Positions 22,001 to 34,000 of a stretch of 64,000 nucleotides of DNA are shown here, piece by piece. Every line of letters starts with the position of its first letter. Position 1 is the first letter of the stretch. Under the pieces are notes generated by a model that worked only from the letters and a program-made list of their open reading frames with translations, did not search any database and was not told the DNA's origin. The stretch is taken from positions 58,223,293 to 58,287,292 of the forward strand of contig OZ024927.1 in the NCBI GenBank assembly GCA_964017235.1. Reading direction: 5' to 3'. The position numbers and the translations under genes were made by a program. This DNA is from Sabellastarte sp. h YS-2021 (taxonomy: Eukaryota; Annelida; Polychaeta; Sabellida; Sabellidae).

Positions 22001-25000
22001 AGGAAAAAGTGATCCCACTACCTTATATACTTTATTTTGTGGTAGTTTTAGGTATATTTCGCCTAGAACTGTTGAACTGTCGAATAAAAATAACTTGGGG
22101 ATTCCCCCATTACAAAAATAACCACGAGAATCAATATTTCCTTATATATTAGATTTGCGGTATTTGAGACTATTTAACTACAAAATAATGATGAAAACCA
22201 ATAAAAATGGGGTTATTTATCGAAATTAGAGCACATATTACATACATTTTATTTTAAACAATCGTTTTAATACTGATATACCACAGAAAGTGTATAGTAG
22301 ATGACTGAAGGGAAAAACAAATATATTTAACGGCCGTCGACACTGCTCGACAGGCATGGTATATTATAATAGATATTACTGTCGACTGCAGTCGACACAC
22401 ATGGTAGTGATAGGGTTAAGGTGACTTATGTCCATTTCTTTGTTTTATTTAATATTTGATAAGATGTTTTTAAAATCTTATCAATAATTATTTAAGATTA
22501 TAAAACGCCTTCCATACGTGCGTCCATCTGTGTGTCCGTTCATCACGTTTTTGCATAAACCTTAATATCTCATTCATTTATAAAGATATCTTCACCAAAT
22601 TTGCAGGGAATGTTTATCGCTATAAAAACCTGTCTCTGCAAAATTTTTTTAGCCTCATTTTGAAAAACAAAATGGCTGCCATAGCTAATTGTTTGAAAAT
22701 CGTAAAGGTGCTTTAAATCTTGAAATATTCCAGCTAGCTTCATCAGTTTGCACAAAAGCTATATGGCTAGAAAAGCTAGCCTGATAGTAGTGGTAAAGAC
22801 GGCAAACCAGATAGTTGGTTTCTATTCAATTCATATAAACGAAATCCGGTGACAAAAGTCCAAGAACCGGTTCCCGAAATGTCACATATTTCACCTCAAA
22901 TGTATAAAATATTGCACAAAAACGCTGAAAAACATTTACTTGTGTAATATTTTGCCAATATACAGTGAAATAATATCCAAAATATAAGATTTTATCAAAA
23001 AATAAACCACATTTTAGTTGAAGTAATTGTTCAAGTACGCGTGCAGAAAATTTTACAGTGTGACTACAGTTTGGTGTATACTAATTCAAACGAATCCGGT
23101 TTCCGCCAAATTTTTGTTTTCGGGACCCGGTTTCCATATTTACTTTCGATCGTAACACTACCTGATAGTAATTTTGGCCTAGTTCAAAAAACAAAATGGC
23201 CACCATATCACATGTTTAATGTCAAACAGGGTTATCCTATTAAAAAGGCCTTATATCTCCCCAAATATTAATCTTTTCCAGGTGTTGAATTTGACCTTTG
23301 ACCCCTGCTTCCAGGTTAAATGAGGTCATCACACTAAAACATCCTTATTTCTCCCTTATTATTGGTGCTATGGCTTCAGAATATAAAGACAGACAATCAA
23401 AAGTCCTGGCTTTCAAATGATTTGCCTGAGAAAAATTTTGGCCTTATTTTGAAAAACAAAATGGCTGCCATAGCCTATTATTTAAAAATCATTAAGATGC
23501 TCTAAAACTTGAAATATTGCAGCTAGGTTCATCAAATATGCGCAACATATATATGGATAGGAAAGTTAGCCTGATAGTAATTTAGCCTAGTTTAAAAAAC
23601 AAAATGGCCGTCATATCACATGTTAAATGGGATTATCCTATTAAAAAGGCCTTATATCCCTTATCATTGCTACTAGGGTTTCCAAATGTGAAAATGACTA
23701 AGGCTATTTTCCAATTGCTGATGTTTACCTTTGACCCCTTCTTCAATGTCAAGTGGGGTTATCTTACTACAAAGGCCTTATATCTTCTTTAGTTCTCAAT
23801 TATTACTGATTCTAAGGCGGGTGATAACCGCTGCGGCAGTGGCCTTGTTTGTCTGGTGTACACTTTTGATTCCATGATCGGCGATGATCGATCTTTGTTC
23901 ACATTTTTCCGATACGAACATCGACAAGTAAAATAGTAGCGATCTCCCAGCCCTAATTTTTAGTATATTTATTGATATTTTATTGATTAAATCTCAATAT
24001 GCTTTTGTTTACATTTTGAAGGAAATGTCCTGTGGGTTCGACCAGTCAGATCCACTTTTGCAATGGTGAATAATGGGGTATACTAAAATGCTAAATAGAA
24101 GTTTTTAAGATACAAAAACACTAGCAAACAATTTTAAAACTGTGTATATCACAAAGGAATGTAAATAATGACAAATATTAAGACATTTTAAAGTGACTAT
24201 TACTAAGTTGAAAAAAAAAAAAATGTGGGATTTCAAGAAGTGCTCATCTTTTATAAATATTTTACACACTTTACCCATAGATATTTAATATGTCATTGGA
24301 AAACTTATTTACCCTGTTATATAAAATTTATACCACTGGAAAGGCATTTTAAATATGCATCTGTTTGTTTTCCTTGCATTAAAACTGCACATAAACAAGC
24401 AAGAAAAATATATTGAAAGTAATGTATATTTTTACAAATAATTCCTTTCCTCTGGTACTCGCAACACTTCTTCAAATATCTTAGACCAACTTTCCTTAAA
24501 TTTAAAAAACAACAGTAATTTAGCGTAACCTGAAATGAATATCATATCTGTAGCTTAGATGAAACAAACACTTGAGTGGATTTTTAACCAAATTTGAATA
24601 AGATAGTGGATCTTAATAGGTGTAATCTTTTCGCAATATTTTAGAAATTGCATTACCTACACATACATTTTATGTATCATTGAAAAGGCAATGGAACAGT
24701 TTTTTTGCTTGATTTTATTGCATTAAAATCCACCAAGAAACCAGAGAGAAGGAAATTATTGAAGACTGACTTTTTTTACAAGTGAACATAACACTTTTCA
24801 GATATCGTATCAAATGTGCAATAAACTGCAATAAAATTCCTTCAATGTGGGAAAATATCATATTTCTAGCTTCCATAATTGTTATACATATGAACATTTA
24901 AAATATACAATTAAATTTCAAAGATTCAAAATTAAAGTAAGATGGAAGGTACCCACATTTATTGCATATATTTTAAAAAGTAATTTGCCCTTTCCCTTGG

Positions 25001-28000
25001 ATCCATAATACAAGTATAAATTTTTGGAAAGATATTTGAACAGATTATAGTTTCCATTTATTTACAAACCATGGAGAAATAATGGGGAAAACATTATTGA
25101 AAATTTAATACACAGTATTTCTTACTTTTATAACATATTTTTGCGAAGTATGTGATAACAAAATGTCAGTTTTCCGACATTAAATAAGTACCGTTGAACC
25201 CACCGTAACGTCGAATCCACAATACATAGCGATAGTAATTTATACGAAGTGGCTGGAGTATGGTACACCACACTCGAGAAGAACTTCTACAGTACGGTAG
25301 CATTCATTTGCCGTATTCCAATCCTGAAATAGATTAACTATAGTGCGGTTGTAGCTGGTTACCTGAAGGAAATATGAGGCCATGATGGGGGTTTCTATAT
25401 TTTAGAACTAGAAAGAAGATTTCTAGCAATATTTTATAAATAGAATATCAAATTCTAGTATTTGCACACACAGACTTCAGGAAATATGAGACCACAATGG
25501 GGTTTTCAGCCATATTTTACAAACAGAAGATCCAGCCAACCAGTCTACTTTTCGTCTGCAAATGCGATTAATGTATTTAACCAATGAAAACATTTATTAC
25601 TGAAACCTCACTCGATACAAAGTTCTGGAGTATGTCAATCCGTACTGTAACATATTTTCTACAGAACGGTTTTACCGTACCGCAACCACGCCCTAATTTA
25701 TAATGGAAGTTTCTGACAGAATACGTCATGGTAACTGCTTGGCCTAGTAACATGGCACAAACTGCCAGATAAAGATCTAACAACTGCTGTATTTTATCTC
25801 CCACAATGGCGCATTTCCACATACCATAGTGGCTTTCTACCAGTAAACGCCATTCTTAATATTTTAAATTATCCTTGAACCTAGACATGGTTACCTCAGC
25901 TCTACTTGCATGTAAAGCCGTGGCACAACCCCACATAAAACTGAAACAAAAAATATAAACATGAACAAAAGTTACATAAAACAAGCATTTTATGCTTTTG
26001 TGTATACTAGCTGTCAGGTTTTGTGTCTCTTCCATGAAACAGGAAATAGGTCACTGACAATGTAAACAAAGTTAGTGCCTGTTTTGTTTCAGTTGAAACT
26101 GTGCCTTTTAAAGATTTTATACGATAAATATTTGTTTAAGCAGTAAAATTACCAGGTTTTCTTATTTTTGTCTGTTTGGTGTATGTTATTTTGATATTGA
26201 AATGCTGGTACTATGTGTCGATATCGGCAGTTCTGTGGGATTATTGATATTGGAAGATCGAGGACCAATCCCTATACTAGACAATATAAGTGCTGTCGCG
26301 ACACTCGCTACTTCCGATACTATTGTGTGCTAGGTCTGTTATGAACAACAATCGGTTGTATTTTTACAAATCCAATTACAAAGATGTTAACATATTTATA
26401 TAATAATGATAGAATATCTTTTAAAAGTGAAGGGTTATTCAGCATTTTGAAATAAATTTTCAGTGTTTTGACAACCTACTTAGTCCATAAAAATGGAGTC
26501 ACATGACCTATCAGTAAAACATTGAACCATTGCTCAAATGCAGTTTCGGAATTGCATCTTTGTTTTCTTTTACAAGTTGGCAAGTCAATTAAATGTTGTA
26601 TATATAGCCATATATACAACATTTTATATTGTCGAAAATAGAGAAATCTTTTAATTTACTGACGATTTTCAAACGGTCCGTATATTTAACAATGCATAAA
26701 CAAGTAAAACAACCAAAATAAAAATATAAATATGATTGACATTGTAAATGGTGTATATAGGTAAGAAGACAATATTACTGTACATATTAAGTTAATAGTT
26801 TCGTTTTGAAGTGAGTTTATGAAGTCGACACATGTTGGTACTCGGTCGGCCAACGTGGACGATATTCGATGTTCATTTGCAGTGGTGAGTGACAGCACTA
26901 CCCTATACTAACCCAAGGATTTCCACAGCAATTCTGTTGTATTCTCCTTCAACATGCAAACATAGCTGAGTGGAAATAAATGGTATTTAGTACTATTTAC
27001 CCATTTTCAACATTTTGAAGATTTTTCCATAATATTAAATATGTTGTTTTATTGTAAAAGTTGTCTGAAATGGCTTATATATCATAGTCTTGGTATCCTT
27101 ACATCAAAATCAATTGATTTCAATTGTATGAAGTCAAAATTAATCATTTGTCTAGTTTAATGTATCAGGAAAGTCTTTTGTGCAAATCTCCAGTTTTATG
27201 TGGGGTCGTGCCATGGCTGTACATGCAAGTAAAGTAGAGCCGAGGTAACCACATCTGCCTCGAACCACCAGGTACTGTGCACCTAAGGCAAAATACAGTA
27301 TTCAGCAAAGAATTGACCTTGCACAGTGCCGTTTGCCTCAGTATCACAAAATATCCATAAATCTCTTTAAAGACCTTGAAAAGTTTGAATAAATAAGAAA
27401 CTATTTCAGTTATTTTTAACATAGTAAAAATTAACCATAACTGTTTTCACTGGAGAAGGCACTTCCTATTACCATGCACAAGAGAAGTGTTTCGATAATT
27501 AATTTATGGTAGCCCTAAAGCCCAACTTCAAACCAAATATTAAAGGTGTTCGTATAACAAATTTTGGATTATTGCAAAATATAGCAAATTGGCAGTGAAA
27601 GATTGGTGACAAATTGTTACAAAAACTGGTTCATTAAAACACAGGAAACAATGATTAGACTGGTGCACGATAATAAGAAGCCAATGATAATAGGAAGTTT
27701 TATATTACCAAAATCATTCGCAGGTCCCCACGGAACCTTCACTGGAAAGACTGGAAAAGTTGGGGATGGGCGATAATGCGAGCATAGTTGATACTGGAGA
27801 ATAGGCGACAGGTTATATGTGAGGCAAATAAACAACATTCCCCAAAATTACAAAATATTGCCTTTAAATTAAATAACCAACATCTGACATCCCAGTATTT
27901 GTCTTTATAAAATAAATACTTAGTACATGATCTCATGTACCAACAACCAAACAAATGCATTATACCTGCCACAGCTCGGCTAATCAAAACCCTTGAAACT

Positions 28001-31000
28001 TCTCTGAGTGGGGAATACGCACTTTTATTACGTGGTTATAATTGCGATTTTACCATGCTTAAAATTTTGCATGTTTTGTAAATTTAAGCAGATGAAAATA
28101 AGGTATAAGATATCTATGAAAACTCTAAAAAATCTGAACTCAAGAATTTGTTGGAAAGGGTGTTGAAAAGGTATGTGAGTTTTAACATAAATATAGTTTA
28201 ATATAAATTTGAGTTATTTCATTTTCAGTTACCTTCTGTGGAATATAATTAATTAAAGAAGCGTTCACATCCAAAATATTCAACTTTGACCAATTACTGG
28301 CAATTAGACATTTGCAATACACCAAAGAGACAAACAATAATAACTAAAGTGCAAAGAACTCGTAAGTATTTTTGTGTATTTTTGGGTCATTGCTTTGACT
28401 CGGTGCACCCAGCTTTACAACAGCATCATATATTCTTGAGTATGTTGTTAAGTCGTGCTCACTGTGGCTTTTGTAACATTTTTAATGTAATAGAATTTCT
28501 TTTCTTTGTCTGAATTGTCATTATAGTTGTTGAATAGCTTAAAAATTGAAAACATTTCACCTGCTTGTGCAGCTCAAGAGATTCAAGAAGAGGGCCGTCA
28601 TGCTATAGAATCTCCAACCAGTCCAACTATTGCTGATGTTGGTCCAGAAGGCTTCTTGTTAGGTTTGTATTCATATAAATATAAACAGTTGTAATGAGCA
28701 AATGAAATAAAATATTGATGAAATATGTTTCACTGAGGAAATACTGTTATTGACAAGTTACTGTATCCCCCAGATGTGTATATTTTCTTCACAAAATGCC
28801 CTATGTTTTGGTTTCAAATAAATAGATAGATGTAAAAACATTTGGAGCAGTATGTTTATGATTAGCATTTAAACTCACATTAAAAAATGTTTGTTGTAGT
28901 TCTGTTATCTTTCTGGTGAAGTTTATAACATTGTAACACATCATTGACAATGACAACAATGCCCTTTTTCCTTTCAGAGGAAAATGAAGAGAGAGATATG
29001 TTGGACCCAACAGCAAAGTCTGATCCAAAAGTTGAAGAACTGAAAAAGGTTGGCAGACTCATTTAAGTCAGAAAGTTAAAAAAGTTGATGCTTAATGCCC
29101 CTGTTCCACCAAAGGATTAAGCCCCGATCCTGTCGGCGACCCTTAATCGTGCACAGTCGGTTGAAAAAAGACAAAAATGGGCGGGAATACTGGGTCGGTA
29201 CTGAAGTCTGGGATTAAGAACAGATCGTCCCCAGGACGCCTCAGGACACCTCAGGACGCCTCAGGCGGCCGCAGACAGTCCCCGACTGGTCTGGGACTAA
29301 GAACCGACTAAGCCAGTTTTCGGGTCGGTTTCAACCACGATCCTGTCGGACACAAACCGACTGGGTCCCAGGACGCCTCAGGCCTCCTGGGACTAAGAGC
29401 CGACTAACACACGATTAACTACCGGCGTCCTCAGGCCTCCTCAGGCCTCCCCAGACCACGATCCCCGATTATTGTTTTGCAAAGTTGCTGGATTTTCTGG
29501 GTATATATATATAAAATTTGCGATCTAATCATCATTGCTTTTCTAGGAACACACCAGGATGCCACCTTTTAATGGAAGACAGATTCAACAACAACTTAGG
29601 GCTTTCTTGGTTTTTATTCAGTTACAAATAATCATGTATTTCCATTTTTTACGTCAAGCACAGCAACAGCAACCACCACCACCACCACCAGCACCACCAG
29701 CACCCATACAGAGACCTAGAAGAAGGCACAACATGTGGGTCAGGCCATGGCTTCTGCAGAGAGAGGAGAGGGGGGCCTACCACAACATTATGGCTGATCT
29801 GTATGCCACAGACATTCCAGGATTCACCAACTACATGAGGATGACCCCAGAATTCTTTGAAATGATGAAGACCAGACTGGAACCACGTCTAGCCAGGCAG
29901 GCCACCAACTACAGAGCTCCTATCAGTGTTGGGGAGAAGTTAGCCCTCACCATCAGATATCTGGCCACCGGAGAGTCCTACACATCACTATCCTGTCAGT
30001 TCAGGGTTGGAAGATCCACCATTTCCAAGTTTTTACCAGAGGTCTGCAGGGCCTGAGTTCACCAGAGAGTACCTCAAATGTCCTACTACTCCAGATGAGT
30101 GGAAAGAACTGGAAAGGGAATTCAGGATCAGGTGGAATGTTCCACATGCCCTGGGAGCCCTGGATGGAAAGCATGTGGCCCTGAAGAAACCCAAGAACTC
30201 TGGAGCCCTCTACCACAACTACAAGGGGTTCTTTTCCATTGTCATGTTGGCCTTGGTAGATGGGCAGTACAAATTCAGATGGGTGGATGTGGGTACAGAA
30301 GGGTCTTGCTCAGATGCCCAGATATTTAATGCCTCTCAGCTGAAGAGGAGGATTGAAGATGGCAGGATAGGCTTCCCTGACCCAGCTCCTATAACACAGG
30401 GTGGTAGAGATGTCCCCTACTTCATTTTGGCAGATGATGCCTTTGCCCTGAAGACCTGGCTCATGAAACCCTATGGCAGAAGGCTGTTAACAAGGGAGGA
30501 AAGGATTGCCAACTACAGAATATCAAGGGGCAGGAGAGTTGTGGAGAACGCTTTTGGCATCCTTGTGTCAAGATTTAGAGTCATGAGGACCACCATTGAA
30601 CTACCCCCAGAAACAGTTAGAGAAGTGGTCATGACCTGTGTGGTTCTGCACAATATACTCAGAAGCCAGTATCAAGGTCAACCTGCTGGTCAGCAGCCTG
30701 GGGGGGATGATGATGATGTGCCTGGTGATTGTGGATTGATTGGTGGTGCTGCTGGTGGTGGCCAAGACAGAAACCCTGCTAGAGAGGCCAAAAGACAGAG
30801 GGATTACCTGAAGGACTACTTCAATAATGAGGGAGCAGTGGCCTGGCAAGATGGCAGAATATAAGTCCTGTTGCAGTAAACAGTCCTTTTCAGGACTAAC
30901 TATAACAGTCCTTTTCAGGACTACCAAATATTCCAAAAAACAATTAATCAGCTATGTGGACAAACAGACAAACCCCATGCCAAACATAACTTGTACAGAC

Positions 31001-34000
31001 GGACAAACAGACAAACCCCATGCCAAACATAACTTGTTCAGACAGACAAACAGACAAACCCCATGCCAAACATAACTTGTACAGACGGACAAACAGACAA
31101 ACCCCATGCCAAACATAACTTGTTCAGACAGACAAACAGACAAACCCCATGCCAAACATAACTTGTACAGACGGACAAACAGACAAACCCCATGCCAAAC
31201 ATAACTTGTTCAGACAGACAAACAGACAAACCCCATGCCAAACATAACTTGTACAGACGGACAAACAGACAAACCCCATGCCAAACATAACTTGTTCAGA
31301 CAGACAAACAGACAAACCCCATGCCAAACATAACTTGTTCAGACAGACAAACAGACAAACCCCATGCCAAACATAACTTGTTCAGACAGACAAACAGACA
31401 AACACAACTTACTCACCCAACAAACAGACAAACCCACTGTTAAACAAAAGCGAAACACAAAGTGACACATAATATCCTAAATTGAATAATTATTTTATAT
31501 ATTTTCAAATCCACATCATAATTTAAACATTTTTCTTTTTTCATGGCTGGGAAACTTATTTGTAGCAGAAATTATTTTATGGAAATATTCAATTTTAAAT
31601 ATTCATTTGTAATCACAAAAATTTGGAAAATATAACCATGGAACTAGTTTTGCTTTCAATAATGGGGGATTGTGTTTGCTAAATAGTTTGTCAGTTCGTT
31701 GGCATGGGTTCTATCTACTTTTGGGTTTGGGTGTTTGTTGGTTGGTGGTTACTGGGGTTGGTTTTTTTTGGGGTAGTTGGGTATTAGGTTTGGTACTGGG
31801 TTTGTTATTTGGGGGTTATGTTTGGTATTGGGTTTGTCTGTTTGTGGGTTGGTAAGTATGTAATTATGCCTTTTAACTCTAGGGAAGGTGCAAGTGTTGG
31901 ACTTTTCAATTACAGATTTTAAACTATCCCATGGATTTTAATCTAAAAATGGGCTGATTAATGGCCATATTGGGAGTTACTTTTAATATTTTTTTTATGT
32001 GGCCTTTTTGGTTATGTGTAGTACCATGGGTTATTTGTTTCATGTTTGGGGTGGTGTAAGTGTTGGACTTTAATTTTTTTTTTTCTTGTGATAAGTATTT
32101 GTACTGAACTTTTTTGTTTTGGGAGGGGAATTGGAAGAACACGTAGCTGAATAATTGTTTTTGGAAGAATTGGTGGCCCTGAAAAGGGCCTGGCAGGTCA
32201 AAGACCCGCCCTGACTGGATGGCTACTGAGGAGGCTGCTGCTGCTGTTGAGGCGGTGCTGAAGTGGTGATAGTAAAGAGCTGCTGCTGCGGTTGTTGCTG
32301 CTGCTGCTGAGGCTGCTCGACGATCTGTGTTGATGTCAGATCTGGTAGCTGGCTTAAGATTCCACTCAGATTGTGTCTGCTCCCTTCGTCCTGTACAGTT
32401 AGGACAGATGTAGGGTTGCTGAAGCCAATGGGGCTTGGTGTATAGTACACAAAACTGCTGCTAGGTGCTGCTTGAGTGGAACTTGATGCCTGTGGAGTGG
32501 TTGTTGGCAGTAGGCCGACCCTCTGGGACTCCGTGGTAACAGTGGCTGATCTTCTGGGCAATGGCTGACGTCTGCGGTTACTCTTAATATTTTCGATATC
32601 TCTGAATATCTTGCCCTTTAATTCTTCAAATTCTTCTTGAGTCATCTTTTCGGCCTCTGATGCCACGTAGTCAAAGAAGGGCTGCCTGTCTGACTTCTGA
32701 TGCAGAAAACCTGAGATAAGTGTCCTCATCTGCTCAAAGTGTTCGAGAATCTTGGAGTCTGTAGTTGAAACGGGTGTTGATGTAATGATGGACTGACTCC
32801 TCTCCCTCAGGACACTGGACTCGAGGTGTTCTGTGTCAGTAGTTGACCCACGTGATTCGTCCTGCTTGCTGGTATTTGGACTGGCCTCAAAACCTGAACT
32901 TCTATTGGCCCCCTTTCTTCTGATGTGGGTTTTAAGAAAACCCATCTGTTGGTAGACCCAGGACTGTCTCTTGGTCATCTCCCTCGGGGCTTGGCCAGAT
33001 TGGAGCTTAGACAGCTTTTCATAACGGGTTCGCTGGGACTCAAACCACCTTCTCACATCAAAGGGCTGGAGCTTAAGTTCTGCAGATATTTCTGCCCAGA
33101 GAGCCTCTCTTCTATTCCTGTCGTGGAAACGTGAATGTTCCTTGTCATACAGTTCAGGGTGCAGCTTGACGAATTCTACAATGGAAACTTCATCACTGTC
33201 TGTAAAAGTGGCACACACCCTGGCTCTCTTGGCTGAAGAATGGCACTCCGGATCTTCCTCACACCTCTCTTCTTCTTCTGCCACAGCTTCCCCAATAGCT
33301 GGATCTTCCTGAATCTCCTCCTCCTCTCTCCTCTCACTTCCTTCTTCTGTAATAACTTCACTCCTCTCCTCTACTTGACTTTCCTTCTCCCTCTCATCCA
33401 TCTTTTTCCTTCCTCTCTTCCCTCCTTTCTCTTTTCTCATGATCCAGTCGACAAAATAATAAAAAAATAGTAAAATGTGTCTCCTAACTGTGAAATTTGC
33501 CTTAAGCTCAAGTATATAAAATGTAAAATAAAAATTGAAAACCCCTACAAATCAGTGACACACGTCTCTCAGTAGCCAAACAGTCAGTAACAATGACAAA
33601 GTGTGCGCGGTCGCTTATATAGTCCCAGACCTGCTCATTGCCTCGTTTTAATTTCCAACGCGCGGAAAACAGTCGGTTCTTAATCGGTTGTTAGTCCCAG
33701 GCCGCCTGGGGCGTCCTCAGGCCGCCGCAGACTGAAAATGCGTGGTCCCAGGCGTCCTGGGGAGGCCGGTTTGGATCGGTTAGGGTCGGTTACCCTTAGT
33801 CGGTTCTTAGTCCCAGACCTTGATTTTTGGGTCGCAGGACACCGCAGACGGTCTGAGGCTTCCGGGGACTAATGAAACCGACTCACTTTCAGACGCATGA
33901 AATTCATACGCATCATATTTGAGTCTGGGATTAAGAACCGGCCGCCTGGGACTAAGCTACGGAGGTCTGGGACTAAGGGTCGCAGGACGCCTGGGACAAC

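Noticed and set aside
30952..31327. Repeated 67-codon - strand frames (MAWGLSVCLSEQVMFG...)
   Set aside because: They repeat every 86 bp and are only translations of the 43-bp tandem array.
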